From Vibrio sp. SS-MA-C1-2 (GTDB lineage Bacteria > Pseudomonadota > Gammaproteobacteria > Enterobacterales > Vibrionaceae), in NCBI RefSeq assembly GCF_021513135.1, contig NZ_CP090981.1, forward strand, positions 1,302,001 to 1,366,000: a stretch of DNA of 64,000 nucleotides. The letters run 5' to 3'. The notes below the pieces were generated by a model. It made no database searches, was not told where the DNA came from, and worked only from the letters and a program-made list of their open reading frames with translations. The position numbers were made by a program, and so were the translations under genes. Shown in pieces: positions 41,827 to 52,605 of this stretch (positions within the stretch are counted from its first letter, which is position 1; every line of letters starts with the position of its first letter).

Positions 41827-42348
41827 ATGCAAAAGGTAAAGTTACCGCTAACGATTGATCCGATAAAAGCTGCTCAAAAGCGACTTGACTATAATGGTAT
41901 TGTTAAGTCATCACTTTTTAAGCGCCTTAATGAATCAGTCCAGAGCGTAAATAGTGATGTGAGTGTAACACTCTCGTTCGATGTTGATGAACAGAAACTA
42001 ACTGTGATGCGTGGTAAAGCGGAAGCAGAAGTGACGTTAACATGTCAGCGTTGTACTAAAGGTTTTACTCATAACTATAAAATTGAATTCATATACAGTC
42101 CGCTGTTTAAGCCTGAACAGATTGAGGATTTACCAGAAGCTTACGAGCCGACGGATCTTGATGAAAATGGTGAGATTAACTTACTAGAAATCATCGAGGA
42201 TGAGTTACTACTCGCACTACCACAAGTTGCTATGCATAAACTGAGCGATTGTTCAGTGAATGAAGGTGACATGGTGTTTGGAATTATTCCAGAAGTCGAA
42301 GAGAAACCAAATCCATTCGCTGTTTTGGAAACATTGAAAACAAAGTAA
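41827..42348 (+). CDS. yceD: DUF177 protein YceD (23S rRNA accumulation protein)
   Basis: 173-residue DUF177 protein implicated in 23S rRNA accumulation or assembly. The N-terminus PLTIDPIKAAQKRLDYNG is typical, as is the paired-cysteine motif LTCQRCTKGF near residues 72-81. The acidic tail is followed 18 bp later by rpmF, the constant neighbour of this family. It opens the ribosome/fatty-acid cluster. Confidence 0.92.
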   Translation: MQKVKLPLTIDPIKAAQKRLDYNGIVKSSLFKRLNESVQSVNSDVSVTLSFDVDEQKLTVMRGKAEAEVTLTCQRCTKGFTHNYKIEFIYSPLFKPEQIEDLPEAYEPTDLDENGEINLLEIIEDELLLALPQVAMHKLSDCSVNEGDMVFGIIPEVEEKPNPFAVLETLKTK

Positions 42349-42366
42349 TTAGTAGGAGTAGGGTCA

Positions 42367-42540
42367 ATGGCCGTACAAAAAAGTAAAAAGTCACGCGCAC
42401 GCCGTGGCATGCGTCGTTCACACGATGCGCTAACTAACACTGCAGCAACGTCTGTAGACAGCACTTCTGGCGAAACTCACCTTCGTCATAACGTGACTGC
42501 TGACGGTTACTACCGTGGCCGCAAGGTAATCAACAAGTAG
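42367..42540 (+). CDS. rpmF: 50S ribosomal protein L32
   Basis: 57-residue ribosomal protein starting [20 protein letters not shown], with the conserved C-terminal [11 protein letters not shown]. This subtype lacks the four zinc cysteines, as in E. coli. GGAG precedes the ATG. It lies 18 bp after yceD and 8 bp before plsX. Confidence 0.97.
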   Translation: MAVQKSKKSRARRGMRRSHDALTNTAATSVDSTSGETHLRHNVTADGYYRGRKVINK

Positions 42541-42548
42541 GTTGAACC

Positions 42549-43574
42549 TTGACTGGTATAACCCTTGCTATTGATGCAATGGGTGGGGATCATGGTCCCT
42601 TAGTTATAGTGCCTGCCTCTGTGCAGGCATTATCACATTTCCCTTCGCTCAAAATCATTCTTATTGGTGATCACTCCCTGATTACTGAGCAGCTAATTGC
42701 TGACGATTCCTCTATTCTTGAACGATTAACTATTGTGCATACCGAACAGGTTATTGCCGATGAGTTGCAACCCTCTAAAGCCTTAAGATCCAGTAAAAAT
42801 AGTTCGATGTCTCTTGCCCTTGATTATGTTGAAAGTGGTCATGCGGATGCGTGTGTTAGTGCAGGTAATACTGGTGCATTAATGGTACTTTCTCGTCTAA
42901 AACTTAAATCATTATCAATTATCGAGCGTCCAGCTTTAGTTTCTGTACTGCCAACCAATGATAATAAACGCGTTTGGCTATTAGATTTAGGGGCAAATGT
43001 AAATTGTGATGTTGATATGCTCTATCAATTTGCATTGATGGGATCGGTATTAGCTGAGGAACACCTGAATTATCAACCAAGAGTTGGGTTACTTAACATT
43101 GGTTCTGAACAGAATAAAGGTAATGATACGATTCGTCACTGTAGTCAATTGCTTTCAGAAACTAAAGATATTAACTATATTGGTTATATTGAAGGGAATG
43201 ATATCTATAACGATAAAGTTGATGTGATTGTCTGTGATGGATTTGTTGGAAATGTCTGTTTAAAAACCAGTGAAGGCGTTGCCGATCTTTTTGTTAATAA
43301 ATTTAGAAATCACTTAAATAGGCATAAAATCAAAGGAATTATTGCTAAATGGCTGTTTAGTGAACTATTTAAGGAGATAGAACAGTTGAACCCCGACCAG
43401 TATAACGGTGCAAGTCTGTTAGGATTGCGGGGAATTGTTGTAAAGAGCCATGGACGTGCAGACCATAGTGCATTTTTTAATGCAATAGAAGAAGCGATAC
43501 AAGAAGTGGAACGGAAAATTCCTGATAAAATCAGAGACCGTTTAGAAACCGTCTTAATTGAGAGGCATTATTAG
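42549..43574 (+). CDS. plsX: Phosphate acyltransferase PlsX
   Basis: Converts acyl-ACP to acyl-phosphate for phospholipid synthesis. 341 residues. Start is a TTG at 42549 ([17 protein letters not shown]), aligned with the family N-terminus. Key blocks are [15 protein letters not shown] near 100, [11 protein letters not shown] near 138, VCDGFVGNV near 227 and [11 protein letters not shown] near 290. It is translated almost directly after rpmF. Confidence 0.95.
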   Translation: MTGITLAIDAMGGDHGPLVIVPASVQALSHFPSLKIILIGDHSLITEQLIADDSSILERLTIVHTEQVIADELQPSKALRSSKNSSMSLALDYVESGHADACVSAGNTGALMVLSRLKLKSLSIIERPALVSVLPTNDNKRVWLLDLGANVNCDVDMLYQFALMGSVLAEEHLNYQPRVGLLNIGSEQNKGNDTIRHCSQLLSETKDINYIGYIEGNDIYNDKVDVIVCDGFVGNVCLKTSEGVADLFVNKFRNHLNRHKIKGIIAKWLFSELFKEIEQLNPDQYNGASLLGLRGIVVKSHGRADHSAFFNAIEEAIQEVERKIPDKIRDRLETVLIERHY

Positions 43575-43579
43575 TCTTC

Positions 43580-44533
43580 ATGTTTAGTAAAATTCTAGGT
43601 ACAGGCAGCTACTTGCCGTCTCAAATCCGCACTAATGCCGATTTAGAGAAAATGGTAGATACAAGCGATGAGTGGATTGTAACGCGCACGGGTATCAAAG
43701 AGAGAAGAATCTCTGGCCCAGATGAGACTGTTGCGACAATGGCTTATGAAGCTTCCCTAAAAGCGATTGAAATGGCGAATATTGATAAGTCAGAAATTGG
43801 TTTAGTCATTGTTGCAACCACGAGCGGAAGTCACGCTTTCCCATCCTCTGCATGTCAAGTTCAAGGTATGTTAGGCCTCGGTGAGTGCCCTGCGTTTGAT
43901 CTTGGTGCGGCATGTGCCGGTTTTAGTTATGCTTTAAGCGTTGCCGATCAGTATGTGAAAAGTGGGGCGGTGAAAAATGCCCTCGTGATCGGGTCTGATG
44001 CTCTATCTAAAACCTGTAATCCAGAAGATCGTGGAACGATCATTATCTTTGGTGATGGTGCTGGTGCTTGTATTATTGGCCAAAGTGAAGAGCCGGGAAT
44101 TATCTCGACGCATTTAAAAGCCGATGGCCGATATGGTGACTTATTAAGCCTTCCTACTCCATCTCGTGGTGAGAGTGGCGATGATGCTTGGTTGCATATG
44201 TCAGGAAACGAAGTTTTTAAGATGGCTGTCACTCAACTGTCTAATATTGTAAAAGAGACATTAGCCCATAATCAACTTGATAAAACCGAGTTAGATTGGC
44301 TTGTTCCTCATCAAGCAAATGTTCGAATTATTAATGCGACGGCGAAAAAACTGGGTATGTCAGCGGAGCAAGTTGTCATCACATTAGATCGCCATGGCAA
44401 TACTTCTGCAGCATCTGTTCCGGCAGCTCTTGATGAAGCGGTACGTGATGGTCGTATTCAACGAGGACAGCTGATTTTATTAGAAGCCTTTGGTGGTGGA
44501 TTCACTTGGGGTTCTGCGCTGGTTCGTTTCTAA
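43580..44533 (+). CDS. fabH: Beta-ketoacyl-ACP synthase III
   Basis: Starts fatty acid synthesis by condensing acetyl-CoA with malonyl-ACP. 317 residues. Catalytic Cys112 lies in [11 protein letters not shown], the His in VPHQANVRI near 244 and the Asn in HGNTSAASV near 274. The N-terminal [13 protein letters not shown] block is standard. It lies 5 bp after plsX. Confidence 0.97.
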   Translation: MFSKILGTGSYLPSQIRTNADLEKMVDTSDEWIVTRTGIKERRISGPDETVATMAYEASLKAIEMANIDKSEIGLVIVATTSGSHAFPSSACQVQGMLGLGECPAFDLGAACAGFSYALSVADQYVKSGAVKNALVIGSDALSKTCNPEDRGTIIIFGDGAGACIIGQSEEPGIISTHLKADGRYGDLLSLPTPSRGESGDDAWLHMSGNEVFKMAVTQLSNIVKETLAHNQLDKTELDWLVPHQANVRIINATAKKLGMSAEQVVITLDRHGNTSAASVPAALDEAVRDGRIQRGQLILLEAFGGGFTWGSALVRF

Positions 44534-44609
44534 GAGCTGGTTTATCTCTAAGTGCAGAGTGAAAACTGTCTATTGTTGCAAGAAATTTCGAGATTATAAG
44601 GATAATGAA

Positions 44610-45533
44610 ATGAGTAAGATTGCTGCGGTATTTCCGGGTCAAGGTTCTCAAACGGTAGGTATGTTAGCTGAGTTGGCTGAACAGTATCCGATTGTTATTG
44701 ATACATTTAAACAAGCTTCTGATGTACTAGGTTATGACTTATGGGCATTGGTTCAAGATGGCCCAGTTGAGCAATTAGGTGAGACGTTCCGTACTCAACC
44801 AGCTCTATTAACAGCATCTGTCGCGATTTGGCGTGTATGGCAACAGCAAGAATTACCACAACCTGAATTACTAGCAGGTCACAGTTTAGGTGAATACTCT
44901 GCATTAGTTTGTGCGGATGTGATTGACTTTGAACAAGCGGTTAAACTTGTTGAGCAACGTGGACATTTCATGCAAGAAGCAGTACCAGCAGGTATTGGTG
45001 CAATGTCAGCTATTATTGGTTTAGCTGATGATGCGATTGCGACAGCATGTAGTGAAGCAGCACAAGGTGAAGTGGTTTCTCCTGTTAATTATAACTCACC
45101 AGGTCAAGTGGTTATTGCGGGTAACAAAGCGGCAGTTGAACGTGCAAACGTACTGTGTAAAGAAGCTGGCGCTAAACGTGCTCTTCCGCTTCCAGTTTCT
45201 GTGCCATCGCATTGTGAACTGATGAAACCTGCTGCTGAAAAATTGGCTACAGCATTGGCTGAAATCGAATTTAAAACACCCACTATCCCTGTTGTTAATA
45301 ATGTGGATGTTGCTGTTGAAACGGATCCAGCAGCAATTAAAGATGCGCTTGTTCGTCAACTTTACCGCCCTGTTCGTTGGACAGAATGTGTTGAGTATAT
45401 GGCACAACAAGGTATTGAAACACTTGTAGAGCAAGGTCCAGGTAAAGTATTAACTGGATTAACCAAACGTATTAACCGTAGCTTAAGTAGCGTTGCTGTG
45501 AATACTCCAGAAGCGTTAGATGCGGCTAAATAA
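44610..45533 (+). CDS. fabD: Malonyl-CoA:ACP transacylase
   Basis: Loads malonyl onto ACP. 307 residues from the ATG at 44610 (MSKIAAVFPGQGSQTVGM), preceded by AAGGATAA; an open stretch extending back into fabH is not coding. The nucleophile Ser is in GHSLGEYSAL near 90-99 and VPSHCELMK is near 199. fabH, fabD, fabG and acpP follow in the standard order. Confidence 0.96.
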   Translation: MSKIAAVFPGQGSQTVGMLAELAEQYPIVIDTFKQASDVLGYDLWALVQDGPVEQLGETFRTQPALLTASVAIWRVWQQQELPQPELLAGHSLGEYSALVCADVIDFEQAVKLVEQRGHFMQEAVPAGIGAMSAIIGLADDAIATACSEAAQGEVVSPVNYNSPGQVVIAGNKAAVERANVLCKEAGAKRALPLPVSVPSHCELMKPAAEKLATALAEIEFKTPTIPVVNNVDVAVETDPAAIKDALVRQLYRPVRWTECVEYMAQQGIETLVEQGPGKVLTGLTKRINRSLSSVAVNTPEALDAAK

Positions 45534-45551
45534 AAATCGTAAGGATTGATG

Positions 45552-46286
45552 ATGAGTTTAGAAGGTAAAATCGCCCTAATTACAGGTGCAAGCCGTGGTA
45601 TCGGTCGTGCAACAGCAGAGCTGCTTGTTGAGCGCGGTGCGGTAGTTATTGGTACAGCAACATCAGAGAAAGGTGCTGAAGCTATTAGTGCTTACCTTGG
45701 TGATAACGGTAAAGGTATGATGTTAGATGTGACATCACCAGAATCGGTTGAATCTGTGCTTAAAGCGATTAAAGAACAGTTCGGTGATATTGAAATTTTG
45801 GTTAATAACGCCGGTATTACGCGTGATAACCTGATGTTACGCATGAAAGAAGATGAGTGGCAAGATATCCTTGATACTAACTTAACGCCAATTTATCGTC
45901 TTTCTAAAGCGGTACTTCGTCCAATGATGAAGAAACGTTTTGGTCGTATTATCAATATCGGATCTGTTGTTGGCACGATGGGTAATGCAGGTCAAACAAA
46001 TTACGCTGCGGCAAAAGCAGGCGTGATTGGCTTTACTAAATCATTAGCACGAGAAGTCGCATCACGAGGTATTACCGTGAATACAGTGGCTCCTGGTTTT
46101 ATTGAAACAGATATGACAAAGGCGCTAAACGATGAACAACGTGCTGCGACTCTGTCACAAGTTCCTGCTGGTCGCTTAGGTGATCCGCGTGAAATTGCAT
46201 CAGTAGTTGCATTTTTAGCTGCTGACGAAGCCGCATACATGACAGGAGAAACTCTGCATGTGAACGGTGGAATGTACATGGTGTAG
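45552..46286 (+). CDS. fabG: 3-oxoacyl-ACP reductase
   Basis: NADPH-dependent short-chain reductase. The ATG at 45552 gives 244 residues as in E. coli and has AAGGA 6 bp upstream; two start codons just before are too near the ribosome-binding site. NADP motif TGASRGIGRA is at residues 12-21, NNAG near 85, and the catalytic Ser-Tyr-Lys in GSVVGTMGN and YAAAK near 151-155. Confidence 0.96.
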   Translation: MSLEGKIALITGASRGIGRATAELLVERGAVVIGTATSEKGAEAISAYLGDNGKGMMLDVTSPESVESVLKAIKEQFGDIEILVNNAGITRDNLMLRMKEDEWQDILDTNLTPIYRLSKAVLRPMMKKRFGRIINIGSVVGTMGNAGQTNYAAAKAGVIGFTKSLAREVASRGITVNTVAPGFIETDMTKALNDEQRAATLSQVPAGRLGDPREIASVVAFLAADEAAYMTGETLHVNGGMYMV

Positions 46287-46434
46287 ATAAAAAGTTGCAA
46301 TTATTGCCAACTAAGGTCAAACTCTGTTGGGAAAAACCTGGTTCGACCAGAATCATGGTTGTTGCAAAGTTATCAGTATTGAATAAAATATCATAAGTAA
46401 TCGCATCTGCGAATCTTGAAAGGAAAAAAATAGC

Positions 46435-46668
46435 ATGAGCAATATCGAAGAACGCGTAAGAAAAATCATCATTGAGCAACTAGGTGTTAAAGAAGAAGAA
46501 GTGAAAAATGAATCTTCTTTCCAAGATGACCTTGGTGCTGACTCTCTAGATACAGTTGAACTAGTAATGGCTCTAGAAGAAGAATTTGATACTGAGATTC
46601 CAGACGAAGACGCTGAGAAGATCATCACTGTTCAAGCTGCTATCGATTACGTAAACAGCCAACAGTAA
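46435..46668 (+). CDS. acpP: Acyl carrier protein
   Basis: 77-residue acidic carrier. The phosphopantetheine attachment Ser37 is in [19 protein letters not shown] precedes the ATG. A 148-bp gap after fabG probably contains an additional promoter, and a strong hairpin lies after the gene, as expected for an abundantly expressed ACP. Confidence 0.98.
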   Translation: MSNIEERVRKIIIEQLGVKEEEVKNESSFQDDLGADSLDTVELVMALEEEFDTEIPDEDAEKIITVQAAIDYVNSQQ

Positions 46669-46675
46669 TAAAATC

Positions 46676-46704
46676 ACTCAGGCGATCAACATGATCGCCT
46701 GAGT
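46676..46704 (+). terminator. Strong hairpin (partial terminator) after acpP
   Basis: Perfect 13-bp stem ACTCAGGCGATCA / TGATCGCCTGAGT (46676-46688 and 46692-46704) with a 3-nt loop, followed by the weak T-tract TCTATTT. It probably reduces transcription into fabF or protects the acpP mRNA end. Confidence 0.8.
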
Positions 46705-46753
46705 TCTATTTATATTTCAAAACTCCCCCTCTCTCACTCCGGAGAAAGTTATC

Positions 46754-47992
46754 GTGTCCAAACGTCGCGTAGTAGTTACAGGCATGGGTATGTTGTCCCC
46801 GGTTGGCAACTCTGTTGAATCTTCTTGGCAAGCACTTTTAGCTGGCAAAAGCGGAATTACAACAATCGATCATTTTGATACAACTGGTTTCGCAACCCGC
46901 ATTGCAGGTCTTATTAATGACTTCAATTGCGAAGACTACATGTCAAAAAAAGATGCTCGTAAAATGGATTTATTCATCCAATATGGTGTTGCTGCTGGTA
47001 TTCAAGCCCTAAACGATTCTGGCATTAATGTGACAGATGAAAATGCTCACCGTATTGGTGTAGCTATCGGTTCTGGTATTGGTGGTCTTGGCTTAATTGA
47101 AGCAAATCATCATAACCTTATTGAAAAAGGTCCTCGTAAGATCAGTCCGTTCTTTGTTCCATCAACCATTGTCAATATGATTGCTGGACACCTTTCTATT
47201 ATGAATGGTCTTCGTGGTCCAAATATTGCTATCTCTACAGCATGTACAACAGGCTTACACAACATTGGCCATGCAGCGCGCATGATTGCTTATGGTGATG
47301 CTGATGCCATGCTAGCGGGTGGAGCTGAAAAAGCCTCTACGCCACTAGGCATGGGTGGATTTGCTGCCGCTAAAGCACTTTCTACTCGTAATGATGACCC
47401 ACAAGGCGCATCTCGCCCTTGGGATCGTGACCGTGATGGTTTCGTACTGGGTGACGGTGCTGGCATGATGTTTGTTGAAGAATATGAGCATGCAAAAGCA
47501 CGTGGTGCAAATATCTATTGTGAAATCGTTGGTTTTGGTATGAGTGGTGACGCTTATCACATGACAACACCAACGCCAGATGGTTCTGGTGGTGCGTTAG
47601 CCATGGAAGCAGCGATTCGTGATGCAGGTATCTCTCCAGAGCAGATTGGCTATGTCAATGCTCATGGTACTTCAACACCAAGCGGTGATGTTGCAGAAAC
47701 CCTAGGCATTAAACGTGCAATGGGTGATGCTGCAAATCGTGTTATGGTTTCTTCAACCAAATCAATGACCGGTCACTTATTGGGTGCTGCAGGTTCTGTT
47801 GAATCGATTATCACTGCGATGTCACTGGTTGATCAAGCTGTGCCGCCAACCATTAATCTAGAAAACCCAGACGAAGGGTGTGATTTAGATTATGTACCAG
47901 GTGAAGCGCGTCAAGCTAACTTAGAGTATGCAATGTGTAACTCTTTTGGCTTTGGTGGTACAAATGGTTCTCTTCTGCTGAAGAAAATCTAA
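46754..47992 (+). CDS. fabF: Beta-ketoacyl-ACP synthase II
   Basis: Elongating condensing enzyme. 412 residues with a GTG start ([18 protein letters not shown]) and GGAG upstream. Catalytic Cys is near 163 in [12 protein letters not shown], with the two His in [11 protein letters not shown] and [11 protein letters not shown]. It ends in [17 protein letters not shown] like E. coli FabF. Confidence 0.97.
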   Translation: MSKRRVVVTGMGMLSPVGNSVESSWQALLAGKSGITTIDHFDTTGFATRIAGLINDFNCEDYMSKKDARKMDLFIQYGVAAGIQALNDSGINVTDENAHRIGVAIGSGIGGLGLIEANHHNLIEKGPRKISPFFVPSTIVNMIAGHLSIMNGLRGPNIAISTACTTGLHNIGHAARMIAYGDADAMLAGGAEKASTPLGMGGFAAAKALSTRNDDPQGASRPWDRDRDGFVLGDGAGMMFVEEYEHAKARGANIYCEIVGFGMSGDAYHMTTPTPDGSGGALAMEAAIRDAGISPEQIGYVNAHGTSTPSGDVAETLGIKRAMGDAANRVMVSSTKSMTGHLLGAAGSVESIITAMSLVDQAVPPTINLENPDEGCDLDYVPGEARQANLEYAMCNSFGFGGTNGSLLLKKI

Positions 47993-48009
47993 TACGGCAC
48001 TGATATTAT

Positions 48010-48047
48010 AAAAAGGTTCGGTCTGGTTGTCAGAGCGAACCTTTTTT
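48010..48047 (+). terminator. Intrinsic terminator after fabF
   Basis: 11-bp stem AAAAAGGTTCG / CGAACCTTTTT (48010-48020 and 48036-48046) followed by more T. Confidence 0.9.
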
Positions 48048-48074
48048 TATACCTATGAATTGAATGTGAGGCTT

Positions 48075-48898
48075 ATGACAATTTGGGTGAATTACCGACA
48101 AGATGACAGCATCAATCCACTTGATCGTGGAACTCAATATGGCGATGGCTGTTTTACAACGATTTATTGTTGCCAAGAAATAGCGATTAATTGGTCTGCT
48201 CACTTAAATCGATTAAAAAAAGTGCACAATTTTTACAACTTGGCGAAATAGATTGGAATAAATTAAGTCTATTTATCAGCGAAAAAGCCCAAAAATGTAT
48301 TGAACCTGCCGTTTTAAAAGTAACATTAACTCGTGGTATTGGAGGCAGAGGCTATAGTCCAATAGGGTGTCATCAACCGACAATCATTATCTCTCAATCT
48401 GTTTGGCCCTCTTATTATCACGATTGGCAGAAAAAAGGGATTACACTGGGGGTTAACAGCTACCGATTAGGACAAAATCCAGAACTTGCAGGCTATAAAC
48501 ATTGTAATCGTTTAGAGCAAGTATTGATTAAACAGAAATTAGAACAAACCCCTCATGATGATAGCGTTGTCTGTGATTTTAAGGGCAATATTATCGAAAC
48601 TAGTGCCAGTAATATCTTTTGGTTAAAGGATAATGTGTTCTATACTCCTAATCTAGAATTGGCGGGTGTATTAGGCATAATGAGACAGCAAGTTATTGAT
48701 TATTTAGCGCAACAAAATCAGACGATTAAGATTGTTAATCGTCAAATAGAAACCCTTGATGCATGTGATGAAATATTTATCACTAATGCACTAATGGGGA
48801 TTGTGCCCGTTAATACCTTTATTAATCAACAAAATTGTCATTACTCATTTTCAATGAAAAGAACATTACAGATACAAAAGGAACTGATTCAATGTTAA
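48075..48898 (+). pseudogene. pabC: Aminodeoxychorismate lyase gene pabC, frame broken at a seven-A run
   Basis: PLP enzyme that makes 4-aminobenzoate for folate. The reading frame starts at 48075 (MTIWVNYRQDDSINPLDRGT) and in frame zero stops at 48251 after 58 residues. From the A7 run at 48215-48221 the -1 frame continues the family sequence without loss (AQFLQLG..., VTLTRGIGGRGYSP, LAGYKHCNRLEQVLI with the PLP lysine, ETSASNIFW) to 48898. Slipping back one base in TTA_AAA_AAA_G would give 274 residues, against 269 in E. coli. Either a real mutation, a slippage-rescued gene, or a homopolymer miscall; see findings. It overlaps mltG by 7 nt. Confidence 0.85.
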
Positions 48899-49941
48899 AA
48901 AAACTCATTTGGATGTTTGTTGTTATTACTTTACTTGTTGCTGGCGCTCTATTTTGGGGAAAAGCTCAGTTTGATAACTACCTTTCATCACCAACATTGA
49001 ACGTTGAACAAGCATTAATGACGGTGAAACCAAGAACATCGTTTAACCAGTTACTTTCTCAATTGGAACAGCAGAAAGTTATCTCTTCGCCAAAATTAGA
49101 TCAGGTGACCCAATGGCTACACCCAAACTTAACGCAAGTGTTAATACGCTATATTCATCCTGAACTGACTCAATTTAAAGCGGGCACTTTTGCTATTGAA
49201 ACTGGCGGGAGTGTACAACAAGCACTTAATACCTTGGTTAAGGGGCAAGAGTATCAGTTTACAATGACGTTAGTTGAAGGGGAAACATTCAAACAATGGC
49301 GTCAATATTTTAAAGGTGTGGACTCCATAGAACATAAAACGGACACCATGAGTGAAGCTGATATTGCGCAGTATCTAGGGAGTTCTCATAAAAAACTGGA
49401 AGGATTACTCTTGCCTGAGACCTATCATTACACCATGGGGACTTCAGATTTAGAGATCTTAAAGCGAGCCTATCAACAGATGGATCGCTTACTACAACAA
49501 CAGTGGGAAAAGCGTAAAAATACTGCGAGAGTTAAAACACCTTATCAAGCGCTTATTTTAGGCTCTATCATCGAAAAAGAGACCGGAATCAGTGGCGAAC
49601 GAGGCCTTGTTTCGTCTGTATTTAATAACCGCTTGAAAAAAGGGATGAGATTACAGACTGATCCAACGGTTATTTATGGCATGGGAGAGCGCTATAACGG
49701 GAATATTACTCGTAAAGATTTACGGACTCGAACTGCTTATAATACTTATGTCATTAATGGACTGCCACCAACACCGATTGCGATGATGAGTCGAGCCTCA
49801 TTAATCGCCGCCTTAAATCCAGAAAAGAGTAACTATTACTATTTTGTTGCTGATGGAACCGGTGGGCATAAGTTTTCTACAACATTACGACAGCATAACC
49901 AAGCTGTACGTGCATATTTAAAAACATTAAAAAAGAAATAA
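48892..49941 (+). CDS. mltG: Endolytic transglycosylase MltG
   Basis: Inner-membrane lytic transglycosylase that sets glycan strand length. 349 residues from the ATG at 48892 ([11 protein letters not shown]), which overlaps the pabC stop. One membrane segment covers about residues 4-22. Catalytic Glu in [14 protein letters not shown] is near 220. [10 protein letters not shown] near 260 and [13 protein letters not shown] near 284 are family blocks. Gene order pabC-mltG-tmk-holB is conserved. Confidence 0.95.
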   Translation: MLKKLIWMFVVITLLVAGALFWGKAQFDNYLSSPTLNVEQALMTVKPRTSFNQLLSQLEQQKVISSPKLDQVTQWLHPNLTQVLIRYIHPELTQFKAGTFAIETGGSVQQALNTLVKGQEYQFTMTLVEGETFKQWRQYFKGVDSIEHKTDTMSEADIAQYLGSSHKKLEGLLLPETYHYTMGTSDLEILKRAYQQMDRLLQQQWEKRKNTARVKTPYQALILGSIIEKETGISGERGLVSSVFNNRLKKGMRLQTDPTVIYGMGERYNGNITRKDLRTRTAYNTYVINGLPPTPIAMMSRASLIAALNPEKSNYYYFVADGTGGHKFSTTLRQHNQAVRAYLKTLKKK

Positions 49942-49942
49942 T

Positions 49943-50584
49943 ATGATCAATACAGAAAAAGCCAAGTTTATCGTCATTGAAGGGTTAGAAGGTGCTGGAA
50001 AGAGTACCGCCATTAGCCAAGTACTTTCATTACTGGCTGAGTTTAATATTTCATCACCAGTGACAACGCGAGAACCTGGAGGAACGCCGTTAGCTGAAAA
50101 GATGCGAGCGCTAGTTAAAGAGGGGGATGATAATGAACCATTAACAGATATGGCTGAATTACTGCTTCTTTATGCTGCTCGTATTCAGTTAGTCAATAAC
50201 GTTATAAAACCTGCGTTAAATCGTGGTCAATGGGTCGTTGGTGATCGTCATGATCTTTCGTCGCAAGCCTATCAAGGTGGAGGGCGAGGTTTTGACCAGC
50301 AATTGATGCAAAATATGCGAGATATGGTACTAGGGGATTTTTATCCGGACTTTACTATTTATATGGATATTGACCCTGTAGTTGGCTTACAACGAGCTCG
50401 TAGTCGTGGAGAACTTGACCGCATTGAGCAGATGAATATTGAATTCTTCCAACGTAGCCGTCAACGTTACTTAGAGTTGGCACAAGATGATCCAACGATT
50501 GTAATTATTAATGCTGAGCAATCTCTTGATGATGTGACAAGAGATATTAAAGCTGCGCTGACGAAATGGTTAACAAGCTTATGA
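49943..50584 (+). CDS. tmk: Thymidylate kinase
   Basis: Phosphorylates dTMP to dTDP. 213 residues. P-loop GLEGAGKST at 14-22, [11 protein letters not shown] near 43 and [15 protein letters not shown] near 94-108. The lid [11 protein letters not shown], with its basic residues, is near 152. It lies one base after mltG. Confidence 0.97.
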   Translation: MINTEKAKFIVIEGLEGAGKSTAISQVLSLLAEFNISSPVTTREPGGTPLAEKMRALVKEGDDNEPLTDMAELLLLYAARIQLVNNVIKPALNRGQWVVGDRHDLSSQAYQGGGRGFDQQLMQNMRDMVLGDFYPDFTIYMDIDPVVGLQRARSRGELDRIEQMNIEFFQRSRQRYLELAQDDPTIVIINAEQSLDDVTRDIKAALTKWLTSL

Positions 50585-51576
50585 TAATGAGCAATCAAGT
50601 CTCTCCGGTATCTCCTTATCCTTGGCAGCAGACATTATTGAGTCAATGGCAGCAGTTATTACAACAGCAGCGTCTTCATCATGCGATTTTGTTGTCTGGT
50701 GTTGAAGGAATGGGGCAGAAGGTGTTATTAAGCTATTTAGCGAAAACGCTACTCTGTCCTCACTCTACGGTTGAACCTTGTCAACAGTGCCATAGTTGCC
50801 AGCTGTTTGATGCCAATAATCATCCAGACTTTCATTTGATTGAGTCTGAAAATAGTGTCAAACAGATCGCTGTCGATACTATTCGAAAAAGTAACGAGTT
50901 AGCGAGAAAAACGTCTCAACTAGGGGGAGCGCGAGTTATTTTGCTCTCTCAAGCGGAGCAGTTAGGTGAAGCAGCAGCAAATGCATTATTAAAGACCTTA
51001 GAAGAGCCACCAGAACAGTGTTACTTTTTGCTTTCTTGTCACCATTTAGATCGTCTATTACCAACTATCGTTAGTCGCTGCAACCGTTGGCACCTTCCTC
51101 AACCTGATGAAGTTGAGATAAAAAATTGGGTAGAAGCCAACAGAAATGCGTCAGTTAGTCTACAATTATTAAGATTGAATCGTGGCGCACCATTGGCAAC
51201 ACTCTCTTTTTTGGAGCAAGGTAAAGAGAGCGAACACCAACAGGTTGTTGAACTTTTTTCTCAGTATTTGATTAATAATGGCCAAGGGTGGCAGCTATTA
51301 ACGAGTGTCTTAGCGAAGTTTTATCCTGATTCATTACAGTGGCTATCCTATTTATTGCTTGATGTTACTAAATGGCAGCAAGGGGTTAATCAAGGTTTAG
51401 TTCATTGTGATATGACTGAAGCATTAGTTCAGATCACCATGAAATTTAGTTCTATTGATATTCTCAATCAAATACGAACACTCAATCAGTTACAACGAAC
51501 ATTAGTGACAAATTCAGGCTTAAACAGTGAATTACTCATTGGTGAGTGGCTACTTGGTATTACAGGAGAGCAATAG
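50581..51576 (+). CDS. holB: DNA polymerase III delta' subunit
   Basis: Clamp-loader subunit. 331 residues if it starts at the ATG at 50581, which overlaps the tmk stop as ATGA; ATG codons at 50566 and 50587 are alternatives. Zinc-finger cysteines CQQCHSC are near 63-69, the [16 protein letters not shown] region near 139-154 and the sensor RCNRWHLP near 170. The Walker A is degenerate (GVEGMGQK), as is usual in delta'. Confidence 0.93.
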   Translation: MIMSNQVSPVSPYPWQQTLLSQWQQLLQQQRLHHAILLSGVEGMGQKVLLSYLAKTLLCPHSTVEPCQQCHSCQLFDANNHPDFHLIESENSVKQIAVDTIRKSNELARKTSQLGGARVILLSQAEQLGEAAANALLKTLEEPPEQCYFLLSCHHLDRLLPTIVSRCNRWHLPQPDEVEIKNWVEANRNASVSLQLLRLNRGAPLATLSFLEQGKESEHQQVVELFSQYLINNGQGWQLLTSVLAKFYPDSLQWLSYLLLDVTKWQQGVNQGLVHCDMTEALVQITMKFSSIDILNQIRTLNQLQRTLVTNSGLNSELLIGEWLLGITGEQ

Positions 51577-52347
51577 GTGTTAATCGATTCACATTGTCAT
51601 TTAGATAAATTAAATTATGACGAATTACACACAGGCATTGATGATGTACTGGAGAAAGCAAAACAGCAAGGGGTCACTAATATCCTTTCTGTTGGGGTGA
51701 CGTTGGCCTCTTTTCCTGCAATGTTGGAGATGATTGAACCTTATCCAGAGGTTTTTGCCTCTTGTGGTGTTCATCCTTTAGATTTGGAAAATGGTTTTGA
51801 TGCTGAAATGCTCTCACTGTTGGCCAGTAATCCAAGAGTGATTGCTATTGGTGAAACGGGGTTAGATTACCATTATCATCCTGAACATGCGGAAATTCAG
51901 CAGCATGCCTTTCGTCAACAGATTAGGATTGCCAAAGAGTTAAACAAACCGCTGATCATTCATACTCGACAAGCTCGTGAAGATACTTTACGTCTATTGC
52001 GTGAAGAAGGAGCCGATCAAGTTGGTGGCGTTATTCATTGCTTTACCGAAGATTGGGAGTTTGCTCAACAAGCAATGGCTCTAGGTTTTTATATCTCTAT
52101 CTCAGGGATTGTGACCTTTAATAAAGCTTCAGAGTTAAAAGATGTGGTCAGTCGTCTGCCTTTAGAGCGCCTATTAGTGGAAACTGATGCACCCTATTTA
52201 GCACCGGTTCCTTATCGCGGTAAAGAGAATCAACCAGCATATGTTAAAGAGGTCGCTCAGTATGTCGCGCTATTAAAGGGGATCTCCTTTGAAGAGGTTG
52301 CTGAACAAACTAGCGAAAACTTCAAGAATCTTTTTTTTAATCGATAA
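51577..52347 (+). CDS. TatD-family metal-dependent deoxyribonuclease (YcfH-type)
   Basis: TIM-barrel hydrolase of the TatD family with nuclease or D-aminoacyl-tRNA deacylase activity. 256 residues. GTG start directly after the holB TAG. Metal ligands are visible: DSHCHLD at 3-9, GETGLDYHYHP near 92-102, HTRQAREDT near 128, HCFTE near 153 and ETDAPYLAP near 203-211. The place between holB and ptsG is that of E. coli ycfH. Confidence 0.93.
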   Translation: MLIDSHCHLDKLNYDELHTGIDDVLEKAKQQGVTNILSVGVTLASFPAMLEMIEPYPEVFASCGVHPLDLENGFDAEMLSLLASNPRVIAIGETGLDYHYHPEHAEIQQHAFRQQIRIAKELNKPLIIHTRQAREDTLRLLREEGADQVGGVIHCFTEDWEFAQQAMALGFYISISGIVTFNKASELKDVVSRLPLERLLVETDAPYLAPVPYRGKENQPAYVKEVAQYVALLKGISFEEVAEQTSENFKNLFFNR

Positions 52348-52466
52348 ATAACTTTTTAGAGGAAATAATAGATAGTGTGAAATGGATCTTTTATTTCCCT
52401 TTTTTCTTCCTATTTATGGTTGATTCTTGCTCTATTGTTATGATTGTTTCAATCTTGAGATGAAAA

Positions 52467-52488
52467 TTAATTTCACGCTGCAAATTAA
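52467..52488. promoter_or_regulatory. ROK-type (Mlc/NagC-like) operator candidate 1 upstream of ptsG
   Basis: 22-bp site with perfect 7-bp arms TTAATTT / AAATTAA around core CACGCTGC. It matches the arm pattern of E. coli Mlc and NagC operators, and Mlc represses ptsG there. It is 312 bp before the ptsG start and the best conserved of three related sites. Confidence 0.6.
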
Positions 52489-52507
52489 GTGGTGGTTTTA
52501 TCTGTTT

Positions 52508-52529
52508 TTTATTTCACGCTATGAATTAA
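52508..52529. promoter_or_regulatory. ROK-type operator candidate 2 upstream of ptsG
   Basis: TTTATTT and AATTAA arms around CACGCTATG; aligns base for base with site 1 over most positions. It lies 41 bp from site 1, near four helical turns. Confidence 0.58.
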
Positions 52530-52605
52530 TAATGCTTTAACAATCTAATTTCTTTTATTTCATGGTGTTATATTGTTTTGTTAGTGTTTGTATCTTTGCC
52601 TTTTC

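Noticed and set aside
48191-48898. A separate gene starting with TTG at 48191
   Set aside because: Its first residues are an out-of-frame reading of pabC; the homologous part begins only after the A7 run, so it is the second half of a frame-broken pabC.
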